Shown piece after piece: positions 23,377-35,050 of a stretch of 64,000 nucleotides of DNA. The notes beneath the pieces are model-generated. The model made no database searches. It was not told the origin of the DNA and was given only the letters and a program-made list of their open reading frames with translations. Positions within the stretch are counted from its first letter, which is position 1; the number at the start of each line of letters is the position of its first letter. Source of the DNA: Cryptomeria japonica (lineage: Eukaryota > Streptophyta > Pinopsida > Cupressales > Cupressaceae); contig NC_081411.1 of NCBI RefSeq assembly GCF_030272615.1, positions 182,550,977 through 182,614,976 of the forward strand, read 5' to 3'. Position numbers and translations under genes: made by a program.

Positions 23377-23432
23377 ATAAAGAGGTATGTATACATTAAA
23401 TGTATGTATGTATGTATATATGTACATGTATA

Positions 23433-23550
<118 letters not shown>

Positions 23551-23839
23551 TATATAATTTCTTTTTATTACATACCATTTGATAATGCAGATGGTTAAAA
23601 TATTATTGTTTGATATATATAGGTCCATCCCCTTATTGAGAGCTCTTACACAATTGTGGTACATGTAATGGAATAAGTATTTAATAAATACAGGCACATA
23701 TACTTGTTTTTAAAATTACATGTCTTTTGAAATGATTTAAATTCATATAAATTGCTTTTAAAATATATATAGGTTTTCATAGTTCATTTAAAATGTGAAC
23801 TTGAATATTTTGTACTTCCATCTAGATTCTATTATTTTT

Positions 23840-24880
23840 TGTCCCCTTAAGCCATGTCCTTATTATTTTGATCCCCTTAAGCCACATGTCCCAATTGTAC
23901 ACCCATCCCCTTAAGCCGAGTCATGTCCTAATAAATTTATTTCCCCTTAAGCCATGTCCTATTTCTAGTTTGATCCCCTTAAGCCACATGTCCCAATTGT
24001 ACACCCATCCCCTTAAGCTGAGTCATGTCCTAATCAATTAATTTCCCCTTAAGCCATGTCCTATAATTTAGTTCAAATGATCTTCTTTTAAGCCACATGT
24101 CCTATTTCTAGTTTGATCCCCTTAAGCCACATGTCCCAATTGTACACCCATCCCCTTAAGCCAAGTCATGTCCTAATCAATTAATTTCCCCTTAAGGCAT
24201 GTCCTATAATTTAGTTCAAATGATCCTCTTTTAAGCCACATGTCCTATTTCTATTTATCCTCTTAAGCCACATGTCCCAATTGTACACCAATCCCCTTAA
24301 GCTGAATCATGTCTTAATCAATTAATTTCCCCTTAAGCCACATGTCCCAATTTTACACCCATCCCCTTAAGCCAAATCATTTCCTAATCAATTAATTTCC
24401 CCTTAAGCCATGTCCTATAGTTTAGTTCAAATGATCCTCTTTTAAGCCACATGTCCTATTTCTAGTTTGATCCCCTTAAGCCACATGTCTCAATTGTACA
24501 CCCATCCCCTTAAGACGAGTCATGTCCTAATCAATTAATTTCCCCTTAAGCCATGTCCTATAATTTAGTTCAAATGATCCTCTTTTAAGCCAAATTTCCT
24601 ATTTCTAGTTTGATCTCCTTAAGCCACATGTCCCAATTATACATCCATCCCCTTAAGCCGAGTCATGTCCTAATCTATTAATTTCCACTTAATCCATGTC
24701 TTATAATTTAGTTCAAATGATCCTCTTTTAAGCCACATGTCCTATTTCTAGTTTGATCCCCTTAAGTCACATCCCAATTATGCCCATCACCTTTAGCTTG
24801 CCTCATGCACATCCTAATTAGTTAATTTCCCCTTAAGCCACATGTCCTAGTTTAAAATTAAATTCACCCCCCTAGATTTA
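23840..24880 (+). repeat. Tandem array built on CCCCTTAAGCCACATGTCC
   Basis: A ~143-bp unit repeats about seven times. Anchor CAATTGTACACCCATCCCC falls near 23892, 23994, 24137, 24278, 24348, 24491 and 24634, with a degraded form near 24775. Most spacings are 141-143 bp, with short units of 102 and 70 bp. Each unit holds four or five copies of a shorter CCCCTTAAGCC(ACA)TGTCC core with a palindromic CTTAAG centre. The same motifs recur inverted at 28672-29260. Confidence 0.9.
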
Positions 24881-26266
24881 AATCCTATATATAATATATA
24901 TCTAACTATTTTTTGTTGTTGTAGGTTTATATTAAAGTAGTTTTTTGTTGTTGGTGGCATGTCAAATGAGTTCATGAATCTTTAGAATTAAATCAAGATT
25001 TCTAATGAATTAGTAAGCATCATTTTTTTTGTTAAATGTTTAGTTTTAATTTCTATATTTGATGTTTTTCAATGATAAATTGTTCAATTGTCTAAATAAT
25101 TATCCTTTTAAGTCATGTCTTAATTGGTATGTATGCATCAGTTTTTTGGTTAAATTTGGCTTAGTTAATTTATTTTTGTATTTTTAATTAAATTTGACTT
25201 AGTTAATATACATGCATTTAATAATTTATTTCTAATTAAGTTTTGATTAAATTTTTTTTGTGTGCATGTAGGTACATCTTGTAACCAAGCTTTTAATTGT
25301 GGAGATCTAATTTAAAATCTCTAGATCGCTTTTGAAACTGTGGAGATCTAATTTATCTAGATCTCTTTTGAAACTGCTTTGAATATCTTAGATTGGATCA
25401 AACTTATATAATACTTTAGATTTCAGAATATTGAGCTAGACTTTAATATATAGATTTAAGATGTGTGGATCTTGAAACTTTTAACTTTGAGATGTGGATG
25501 AAGCTAAATTATTATATATTCAAGAGATGCACCTAGATTAAACTTTTTTATATAAGCTTTTAGTATGTATATATGTGTGCATGTACATGGTTATTTTAAA
25601 AATTATCAATTGCTTTGAATTAAATTGTTAATGTATACAATGTGTGTATACACGTGTTATTTTGAAAAATATAAAAATTGCAAGTGTTTTATTTTTAATG
25701 TATATATGTACATGTGTACAAGTGTGCTATTTTTATAAATATCAATCACTCATGTGTATATGTGTTCAATTGCACTTTCTTCATTTATTTTTAATGTATT
25801 TATATATTTTTAGTATCATGTACATACACATACACATGTATATAGATTTAGATTAAAAATAAATAAAATTTACATAGATCGAGATGATTATAAATAAATA
25901 AATATATGTATAAATATAATGTCCATGAAGTTCACATGTATGTATGTGTACTATAAGTGAACACTTGAACATAAAACACACACACATATACATCACATGT
26001 ACACGTGCATATATGTATATCAAGTCTAGATGAGTGATGTTCAACAAGTCCACATTTCATCAACATGAAATATAATAAAAGTGTACGCGCAAAATAAACA
26101 AGTCCATGTGTCCACATGTACATCAAATCCATGCTCAAAATGAAATATATAATCAAAGTATGCAAAATAAATAAGTCCCATGGGATGGAATGATCAAATG
26201 TCAATAAACTGCATGAAACATGTAACAAATCTAGCCCCTAAAATGAAGATGACTATATGCCCTAAA
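24881..26266. other. AT-rich stretch between array and convergent gene
   Basis: Contains short direct repeats (TGGAGATCTAATTT twice near 25300 and 25340) and many TGTATATATGTACATGTG-like alternating purine-pyrimidine stretches around 25560-26110. No coding region recognised. Confidence 0.5.
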
Positions 26267-28560
26267 TCATTCTAGATTCCTCTTCAAGCCACGTGGATGA
26301 AGAGGAGAAGATCCACTCTACAAGACAAAAATGTTTAAGTTTGTGAGAGTTCTACGTAGTTCATGTTCATATATATATATATATATCTATATATATAAAT
26401 AATTTAAAATTTTCAATTATAAGTTTAGTAGCACATACGTGTACATGAGTAGGCTCATCTCCTCTAGACTCCGTTGAGGGCTCTACATCTCTAGGTGCTA
26501 TAGGGGCAGTCAATGACACTAGTATATATATATATATATTTAAAAATAATTTAAAAATTTCAATTATAAGTTTAGTAGCACATACCTGTACATGAGTAGG
26601 CTAATCTCCTCTAGACTCCACTAAGGGCTCTGCATCTCTAGGTGCTATAGGGGCAGTTGATGACACTAGTATCTCATGCTATATAGTACATGTACACATA
26701 TATATAGATCAAGATCAATGAGTTAAAATAGAAATTTAAATTAAATTTATATTTACAATGTTTAATTTGAACTAGAGATAATTTAATGTTCATACGCATG
26801 TACCTGACTCAGATAATCTCCTCTACGCATTGTATCTGGGGTGACATCAACAAAAACTCCACTATCAACAAGATCCTACAAGGTATTTAAAAAAGAGTTG
26901 CACATATCAATTATATGCACGCATGTACATATATTATATATACAAATTAATTTAATTTTTAAATAAAAACTCTAAAACTTGTATCAAATATTTTAAATTT
27001 AAATCAACATTAAATACTTGAAATGCAGACGATGCCTGCAGAAAACTAACAAAAGGATCAAGATGATCATATGGCCTATCTGAAAGTAAACTCATCCTGA
27101 TGGTCTTCTCCACCTGTGCAACAAAATTAATTAAATCTAGATAATAAATCAACTGTATGATGTTTATTTATTTATTTTAAATATCATGTAAGTTTGATGA
27201 ACAAAATTAATTAAATCTCTAAATATATATAAATTAAGATAGAGTGTCAACGTACAGAATCTCTCTGCTCATCTGCAACAACCGATGTTGGAGGAGTTGC
27301 ACTCACCACAGTGGCAGGTAGATAATCCGACGTGGAAGTCGGTGTCGTAGTGGCCCCAAACATGGGCTGGAGACATGTACATGTGTAAATAGTGAAGACA
27401 TATAGATAGAGAGATCTATATAAATTATGTAAATTTAAATATATATAGATAATGCAAACTATATGTATGTATTGGATCTCCCCATACCTGTTTACCACGT
27501 AAATCATGATCTATGGGATGATCATCGGCACAAAGAAAATTGGCATATGAACCAATATTATCATGATCAGTGGATGCTTCCCATGCAGCTGAAGAGGATG
27601 GACCATGATGTGAACTCGAAGCAAGGTCTGGACCATCACAAGGCCCATAGCATAGTCGATGGAAACTCGTACAAAAATGAGGTGTTCATGTACATGGAAT
27701 GGTTGTACCCATGTCAACATCATCCTTACCAGTGTCAATGTCACCACGATCCAAAAAATTAGTTGTTTGCTGAATAAGGCTACCAGTGAGTGTGGTCAAT
27801 GAGTCTGATGTGGAGATAACAAAATGCTGGTGAATAGTCATAGGTATAATAGGCATAGGAGCCACAATGGCGTGATGACAAGAAGGTGTATTGGGGTCAA
27901 TACATGCCCCCAACCTATCCTATGGCATGCCACCACCAACACCATGGAATGCTCTAATATCAAAATAATTGGGCTTTAAACCCAAAACAAACTCTACATA
28001 TAATTTTCTCAAGAAGTATGAAGGGAACTCTAAGTTTGCATGTGGTGGGGTGTCAAATACAATCTGCCATCAATCCCAAAAATTATTGGCCATCCTCCAA
28101 TGTATACATCACCCCATGGATATGCAGGATTTGTTTGGTGGAATGGGTTCACCTGTGATGGGGTTTGAAAAATATTGAACAAGGTGAGATTTGTCTATTC
28201 TTAGGTTCAAAATATCCTCTCTCCATGCTCTATGTGAATTGAGCTCTACATCTATAGACCTAACTGAATCAATTACGTTTTCATCTTCAATGCAAAATGG
28301 TGCATGTGTGGGGATATATGTGGTGCTCTAAGGATCTCATTAACTTTTCTCTATATGAAAACAATATTCTCATCAATAATGGCTTGAAATCGAGCCTCAG
28401 TAGAATTAGGAGGTGGAGGATGATGATCGGGTGGGGGTGGAGGTGGGGGTGGAGGTGGTGCACCATGGGCAGGGTCATCTGGGGGGGGTTGAGGGCCTAT
28501 TGCATTAAGAAAATCTTCTATATCAAACACATCTATGAAATTTTTGTAATTAATCATCAA
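26267..28560 (-). pseudogene. Broken multi-exon gene, proline-rich N-terminus, family unknown
   Basis: Minus strand. Exon A (about 28535-27488) has DIEDFLNAIGPQPPPDDPAH, a poly-Pro/His tract, STEARFQAIIDENI, then DSVRSIDVELNSHRAWREDI, NPITGEPIPPNK, LEFPSYFLRKLYVEFVLGLK and FDIRAFHGVGGGMP. Exons B (27366-27256), C (27113-27018), D (26875-26804), E (26672-26586) and F (26317-26267, ending SPLHPRGLKRNLE-stop) all have consensus GT/AG borders and phase-0 joins. Introns are short and AT-rich. Exon A has about five in-frame stops and one frameshift near 28290. I do not recognise the protein. The location between inverted arrays and the convergent layout with 21230-23376 suggest a transposon-borne gene, but a dead host gene is possible. 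Confidence 0.6.
26382..26680 (-). repeat. Tandem duplication of exon E plus flanking intron
   Basis: Two ~140-bp copies (about 26382-26520 and 26530-26672) share TTTCAATTATAAGTTTAGTA, the donor region and CCCTATAGCACCTAGAGATG. The distal copy (26430-26520) lacks the clear acceptor of exon E, so it may not be spliced in. Confidence 0.8.
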
Positions 28561-28671
28561 GTATAAGAATTTACATATGAGAATTTAAAATTTAACATAT
28601 AATATGATCATGTATAAGAATTTAAAATTTAACATCTATGAAATTTTTTGTAATTAATCATCAAGTGACAC

Positions 28672-29260
28672 ACATGACTTAAGGGGTTTGTCCTAAAGTT
28701 AGGACACATGGTTTAAGGGGACCAAACTAGAAATAGGATAATTTTCGCTTAAGAGGATAGGCCTAAATAGGTTGTAATTAAATTTAGCATGTACAAATTT
28801 TGTAATTAATCATTTAAGACACATGACTTAATGGGATTGGCCTAACTAGGACAAGTGGCTTAAGGGGATAGGCCTAATTAGGATGTATGTGGCTTAAGGG
28901 GATAGGCCTAATTAGGATGTATAGGACCTATTACATGCTATTTAAGAGGCCAGTATGGTTGTAATTAGTTAAGTTCATGTCCCTAGAATAGGAATTTCAA
29001 GTTTAGCATCTACAAATTTTGTAATCAATCATTTAAGACACATGACTTAAAGGGATTGGCCTAATTAGGATGTATGTGGCTTAAGATGATAGGCCTAATT
29101 AGGATGTATGTGGCTTAAGAGGATAGGCCTAGATTATAGGATGTATGTGGCAAGTAAAGGAAAGAAGAACTACTTTAAATATAGGACACACATGTGGCTT
29201 AAGGGGATCATTTTAAATAAATAATTACATCTTGGATCCCCTTAAGACACGTGCATGTCC
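28672..29260 (-). repeat. Inverted counterpart of the CCCCTTAAGCC array
   Basis: Repeated GGCTTAAGGGGATAGGCC and TAGGATGTATGTGGCTTAAG. The segment GACACATGGTTTAAGGGGAC plus CAAACTAGAAATAGGATA near 28705-28740 is the reverse complement of a full sub-unit of the 23840-24880 array. The two arrays therefore face each other across the minus-strand pseudogene. Confidence 0.85.
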
Positions 29261-29469
29261 TAATTACATGTATCTTAAAAGAAGACTTGGTCAAGTAATT
29301 CTATTTAATTTGATCATAATTACTTAATTTCATATATAGTTAATAGGACATATTATGATATTTAATATATGGTGTTTAATAATATATATAGTTAATAGGT
29401 CCTAGTATACATTAAAATAGGTATGATCATAATAGTATGTTTTAAGTGGGGTATAGTCATAATTAGTTA

Positions 29470-30070
29470 ATTAATGACCCTTAGGGTGAACTGTGTGATC
29501 CTATGAGGTCATACTACACATATACATGGTCATAGAAGAGGTTGAAAGCATGAGTTAGTTCATGCGTGCATGCGTGACAAACCTTTCTAGGACCACATTG
29601 TGTTCTAAGGGACCGTCATATATGTGATCCTAAGGGATCTAGTACGCATGTGTTAGAACACATGCATGACCCATTTGGACCACATATGAGCGAGCTAAAT
29701 TAACATCCTAGTAGTTGGGGTATAATTGTATACCCCAACTAAGTTAGGATGTTAATATGGCTTATATGTGGTCCTAAGGGGTCACACATGTGTTCTAACA
29801 CATGTGTGATCCCTTAGGATCACATATATGACTCCTTAGAACAAAATGTGGTCCTAAAGGCCCGTCACACATGCGTTCAACCCCATAGGATCGTGCATAG
29901 TGTCCTAAGGGGTCATTTATGTGGTCCTAAGGGATCACACATGTACATTAGAATGTGCATGCGTGACCCCTTAGGACCACATACATGACCCCTTTGGACA
30001 CTATGGTTGATCCTATGGGGTCATATGTGGTCGTAAGGGGTTGGACATGATGTGATCCTATGTCGTCATA
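29470..30070. repeat. Dispersed CCTAAGGGGTCA-type palindromic motif cluster
   Basis: Beyond the main palindrome, GTGGTCCTAAGGGGTCA-like and TGACCCCTTAGGACCACAT-like text alternates in both orientations up to about 30070. It is related in style (C-runs or G-runs next to TTA(A)G) to the neighbouring arrays. Confidence 0.7.
29565..29885. repeat. Long imperfect palindrome (foldback)
   Basis: Centred at about 29726. The inner stem GGGGTATA-ATTG-TATACCCC is perfect. Outward matches are ATTAACATCCTA/TAGGATGTTAAT, GGACCACATATG/TATATGTGGTCC, ACGCATGTGTTAGAACACAT against its counterpart, CATATATGTGATCCTAAGGG/CCCTTAGGATCACATATATG, and GGACCACATTGTGTTCTAAG against CTTAGAACAAAATGTGGTCC. The arms are ~155 bp, with few gaps. 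Confidence 0.88.
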
Positions 30071-30564
30071 GGGGTTATGTTGTATACAATTTAGATGTTT
30101 TAAATAGTTTCATTTTTGTTGTAATTTTTTGGTTTTGGTTTTCATTTTCATTTTTGTTTTGATCTTGTAAATTAAATGTTTTGGTTTTGATTTTTTTTTG
30201 GGTTTTGGTTTCGTTTCAAGGTTTTCAACATTTTTATTAAATTTATTCATTTAAAAAAAATCCTAATCTAATCAATTCATAAAAAAAATTCAAACTAAAT
30301 TTAACTAATTTTTAAACTAAAAACATACTTTTCTAATGAAAACAAAATTACTAAGCTAAAAAACCATTTTTTCTAACAAAATAAATAAATTTAAAACTAA
30401 AAATCGTTTACAAAAAAAAAAATTTAAATAAAAATCTATTTTTTAAACTAAAAATCTAATTTTTTAACTAAATAATTAATCTAAATATGAATTATTAAAT
30501 AAAAATGGGTATTAGGTGTACCTGGAACAGTTGCAGGTGGGTTGCTGGCAATTTCTAGGAGGGC
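30071..30564. other. Low-complexity T-rich then A-rich stretch
   Basis: GGTTTTGGTTTT-type and AAACTAAAAA-type text. No gene. A short GC-richer patch at 30510-30550 contains GTTGCAGGTGGGTTGCTGGC, with no assignment. Confidence 0.5.
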
Positions 30565-30800
30565 TCCACTCCTTGAATCAGGATCCCATATGGCAAAAAT
30601 GAACCCCATTTTGTTTAAAAATAATAATTATATATTCAAAATGGGATCCCCTATTGAAATGAAACGGTATCCCATTTCATTTCAACACGGGATCCCATTT
30701 CATTTTTAACATGAGATCCCACTTTGTGTTCTAGGCTCAGGATCCCAGGGCCCACAGGATCCCGCTTGTTTTTAGGCTCGGGATCCTGATTCATCTCCTA
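30565..30800. repeat. Cluster of GGGATCCC-type palindromes
   Basis: About ten (G)GGATCC(C) sites within ~230 bp (e.g. ATGGGATCCC, ACGGGATCCCATTTCATTT, GCTCGGGATCCTGATTC), alternating with ATTTCATTT. It looks like a binding-site array or a degenerate minisatellite. Confidence 0.75.
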
Positions 30801-30874
30801 TTATTTTCGCCCGATTTCCACTTTTTAACTAAGTCCAAAAATTCCACATTAAGTGGACACAACTTCTTGCACTT

Positions 30875-33350
30875 ACCCAACCTTTTGAACAATTTGCACT
30901 CTATCAGCCAAGGAGAGAATGTGAGTCTACCATTTTAGATGTTTCCTTTCAATTTTAGAGTATATCTTGTGCTACATATCTTGAGTAGAAGGGTTAATAG
31001 CAAAGGGAATACCAAGATACCTTACAATAGAGTTCGGACCTACCCATTGCCAGCCTTTACATGGGATCCAATTTGGAGGAGTCTCAAACCACCCAAGCAC
31101 TATAGATTTGTGAGGAGCTATCATAGCACCAGAGGCCAAACAAAAAAATTATAATCTATCCATGGCATTATCAAATTTTTCCTCATTCAAGGTCAAGAAG
31201 AAAGCAGTATCATTAGCAAATTGGACATTAATAAGATCATCAACATTAGGGAGAGTAATACCTTTGATAGAGGGCCCAAGTTCAGGAGCCCTTCGAATAT
31301 AATAAAGAGAATAAACAACAATGATAAACAAGGCCAGGGAAATGGGGTACCCTTTCCTGATAGACCTCCTTAGAGGGATAGATTCAGATAGTTCACCATT
31401 AACCTCAACAACTATGGATGAGTCCTTAAAAGTAATATCTATCCATCTACAAAAATAGGAAGGAAAACCAAAAGCTTATAGCATTCCTCTAACGAAAGGC
31501 CACTCAATTCTATCATATGCTTTCTCAGATTCCAAAAGGACCATTGCAACATTGTGTTTATCAGCTTTATCCCAATGCATTGCCTCCCAACTAGTAACCA
31601 AATTTTTCAGAATATACCTACCTTTAATGAATCCAGTTTGTGTGGTAGATATGAAATTATCCAGTAGCCTAGCAATTCTCCTTGCTAGTACTTTTGCAAT
31701 AATTTTGTATGAAATATTCAATAAGGTGATAGGTCTCCATTTTTTAACCAAAGTCTTATCCCCACCTTTAGGTAACAACCTGATGACACCTTTATTAATA
31801 TTTTCTCCAAGGGAACCCTGAATAAAACAAATAGTTCCAAGCTTATCCATTCCAAGTGCTTCTTATAAATTTCAGCAGGTAACCCATCTATCCCTGGGGA
31901 CTTACCATTGGCTAATGAAGTAATAGCACTTTTAATCTCCTCTAAAGAGATCTTATGACTCAGAGCCTTAGCTTCCTCACAAGAGATTTTCTTAGGAATT
32001 AACAATAAGCACTTCTCGAGGGCCTCTTGATTTATATCATCATGTTTAGAAGAGAAGAGACCACTATAAAAACTGAAGAAAGCATCCTTGATGGCTAGTG
32101 GATCATTAGTAATTAAATTGTTGACTTGAATGTGTTCAATAAATTCCCTCTTATTCTTTGCTCTAATAAGATTGAAGAAATAATTGGTTCCCTTGTCACC
32201 ACCTTTAATCCAATTCATTCTAGCTCTAACCTTCTTCCCTTTGATCTTGAAGTGTTGCAATTTCCTTAGGAGGTTCTTGACCGAGGATAATTCTCCCTCA
32301 AGTATCAGGTCATTCCCCTTACTATGAAGTTCCTTTTCAACCTCATTGAGCCTAGATTGAAGAAAAGACTCTTCTTTAGACCTGTCCATAGCATATTTCT
32401 TACCAATGATCTGAAACATTTTCCTCCAAGAAGTAGTAAGAGCCTCCTACTGTTCCCTAGTTCAGAGGTCAGGGGAACATAGTTTGGTCAATTGAGAGAC
32501 CATCTTAATAGCCTCCCTAATATCCTCATCATTATGCAAGGATACATTAATTTTGAAGTCATTATCCCTTTTATGCCTGATCACAGAGGAAAGATCAAGG
32601 TCCGCGTTAACAATGACAGAGATAGTACAGTGGTTCAAGATTATAGCAGGAGAGACACATGTAGGGGCCTGCCCCCCTTGAGAGAGGAAAGAAAAGAAAG
32701 AGGCATATTCATAACATCTATCCAGTATACAATACATTCTATATTTACCACTTTGATTATTACACCATATGAACCAGATACCAGAAAAGGAACCTTTTTT
32801 CTTTTCCATAGGATCTACCAAATTAAATTTCCTTCTGAATTTAGCCTAGAAAAAATGTTCATTACCCTTAGAATAGTGTTTATTTCCACCTCTTTTGTCC
32901 TCACCATGTTCTATCATGCTAAAATCACCCACAAAGTTCCAATGGGTATTTGGCAAACCGATTGTTAACCAGTCCCAAAGTCTAGCTTTGTCTTTGTAGT
33001 CATTGGCAGCATAAATGTTGCAAATACCAAAAACACATTCCTTCTCTTTAAAGGTGACCCACAAGGCTCTTTGGCAAGAGGAGACACTGTTAGCAATGAT
33101 CTTATCTTCCCACTTAGGGCCAACCATAATGACAGTACCACCTTTACCCCTATCATGATTGGAGTGGAATCCCATGGCCTAAGCCCACAAGAATTTCAAC
33201 ATAGTATATGCATGAAACCCTACCACTTTGATCTCTTTGAGGCATATAATATCTTCATCCTTGATGCTATTACACCATTTTTTGACCACATATTTTCTAT
33301 CAGACATCTCCAGGCCCTTAACATTCTAGCTATGTATGTACATCATCATA
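30875..33350 (-). pseudogene. LINE-1 ORF2 (endonuclease and reverse transcriptase)
   Basis: The endonuclease starts near 33350 with S-stop-NVKGLEMSDRK (Trp of the usual SWNVRGL is TAG). It has the catalytic-Glu strand CLKEIK, CNIYAANDYKDKARLWDWL and VGDFSMIEHGEDKRGG (family GDFN has become GDFS). The RT has LANGKSPGIDGLPAEIYKK, LLPKGGDKTLVKKWRPITLL, TQTGFIKGRYI, VLLESEKAYDRIEW (family LDFEKAYD) and FANDTAFF, where the family has F/Y-A-D-D. Loss of an active-site Asp and several stops make it inactive. Confidence 0.87.
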
Positions 33351-33499
33351 AGAACTATTTGGTGGAGGGATTTTTATTCTTGTATAGTCTATTAAAGCAC
33401 TCAAGCACCTCATTGGCTTTTTTACTATTATCATTCGAAAGAGATTGTCTATCAGATGTTTTTCTTTTCTTTCTAATTTTCATACTAACCACCTCTATA

Positions 33500-34994
33500 A
33501 AGTGATTAACATTACTGATAGCCAAACCATCCGCACCAAAGGGCACAATTTGTTTATCAGAGGAACCATCCACCATGGAATTCATGATACCAGGTAAGGA
33601 GTTACTCAACCTCAACTTGGATGGGACTTTGTGTGCCATTTCTTAATAAATCAGCCTTCTCCTTAATACTTACAAGAGCAAGTTGTTGAGCATTCAACCT
33701 GGGTTGGGGGGAGGAGTTCAAAACCTTCACTTGATCAGAATTAGAAGGATTAGCTTGTATTGGGTGACACCCGACAAAGACATTGGGGGCATCATTCAAG
33801 TGAGGGGCTTGGACTAACTCATATTCATCCTCGAACAGAGGATTGTATATACTAACAAATTTATTGTTATTGCTACAATGAATCAGGCACTCTAGACAAG
33901 AATTGACCTTCTCCTTGACATTATCAAATGGGATATCCACTAGTAAAGAAATGAATTCTTTTGAAGAGGAAATAGATTTTTTCATTTTACTATTATCACT
34001 TCTCAAATTGTTTTTATCATGAATATTAAAATTAGCATTGTGAGAGTTTTTCAGAGAAGGGAAATCCTTTCTCATATGCGCATTAACTTTGCAGAAGAAA
34101 AAGGCCTCCAAATTACCCAAGAGGGACAATTCCCAAGAAAATATTTCTCCTTCAAAATTCAAAGAGATAATATCGGGAAACACAATCTCGGGATCAAGAG
34201 AAACAAGGGCCTGAGCATTCAAATGAGGGAGGGTGGTTCTCAAATCCTTGACTTGCAGAATCGAGCCCAATGACTTCAAAACCTGATGAATGAATGGCCA
34301 AAATTGGAGCTGGAGGTTCTCAATTTCAACTCAATTAGGGGAGGAGCGAGCAATAACCTACCCTATATTTCCTTTGGGAGACCAAGAAAATTCCCTAAAT
34401 AGAGAGCGCTCAACATTCCAAAAGTTCTTCTTCAAAACCCTATCTTGCATGTTGTGTGATTTCAAAAAAATTACATTTCAAAAAAATTACAAATAAACTC
34501 TTCTAAATCATTCTACAGAAATTAACATGACTACCTAATTTCTTGCCCCAAACATTAGCAATCCAATCGTCAAAAAACTTCCGCGAAGGCCAAGATTCTC
34601 TATCCATACAAACAAAACAATTTGGAATATTTCTTAAGCTCGACTGCTTAGCCCTAGTGGCTTTAGCCATATCTTCGTTTGGCGACAAGCAAATGGTCTT
34701 CAATCCGAGAGGACGATACTTACCATTTCCTCTCCCTTTGGGGTCGTTGGCCGCACATATATCCCTAGGTCTGAGTCTATCTCCATCGGTTGCAGTCCCT
34801 CCCGAAGCGGTCTCTGTGTCCATGTGCTTGAGCCTACAGAAAGATCCATTGAAACTTGCAAAAGGCAGGAAAATCATGGTAGATTGCTTGCCTTTTTGAG
34901 AAATAACAGCCTCATCGTCCAAGCCCCCACTATTATTAATGATGGCCTCATCATCATTCTTTCAAGTGGGATTACCATTACTCAGACTACCCAT
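33500..34994 (-). pseudogene. LINE-1 ORF1 (nucleic-acid-binding protein)
   Basis: ATG at 34994 (MGSLSNGNPT) is followed after a TGA by DDEAVISQKGKQSTMIFLPF, ESWPSRKFFDDWIANVWGKK and LGSHVNFCRMI, the DUF4283-like domain of plant LINE ORF1 proteins. Farther on come LRTTLPHLNAQALVSLDPEI and LEAFFFCKVNAHMRKDFPS. The last is a decayed CCHC knuckle (family form C-x2-C-x4-H-x4-C; the first and last Cys are replaced by Phe). At least three breaks. It would coat LINE RNA in the cytoplasm. Confidence 0.8.
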
Positions 34995-35050
34995 CCGTTT
35001 TCGCACGAGCAACCTCAAGGAAGGGGAACAAATGTAACCTAAGCCTAGGG

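Larger units (their letters stand above)
30875..35050 (-). mobile_element. LINE-1 (plant L1-type non-LTR retrotransposon), nearly complete but dead
   Basis: On the minus strand: a short 5' region, ORF1 (34994 to about 33500), then ORF2 with endonuclease and reverse transcriptase. It fades out after LSLADRVQIVQKVG (about 30880). The thumb is incomplete, and no zf-RVT, RNase H or poly(A) tail is visible, so the 3' end is lost or replaced by the GGATCC cluster. No target duplication could be identified. Stops and frameshifts are frequent. Confidence 0.88.

Noticed and set aside
23840-24880. Possible CRISPR-like array
   Set aside because: Spacers are themselves repeated and units are ~143 bp with nested cores. 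The setting is a plant genome, so this is a satellite-type repeat.
25644-26228. Short Tyr/Ile/Met-rich frames on both strands
   Set aside because: They arise from alternating TGTATATATG-type sequence.
28287-28566. Plus-strand open frame rich in Trp/Arg/Gly and a second minus frame rich in His/Pro
   Set aside because: Shadows of the proline-coding tract of the minus-strand pseudogene in other frames.
29585-29860. Possible microRNA gene
   Set aside because: The fold is compelling but arms are too long and too symmetrical for a typical miRNA precursor, and it sits in repetitive DNA. Kept as a foldback instead.
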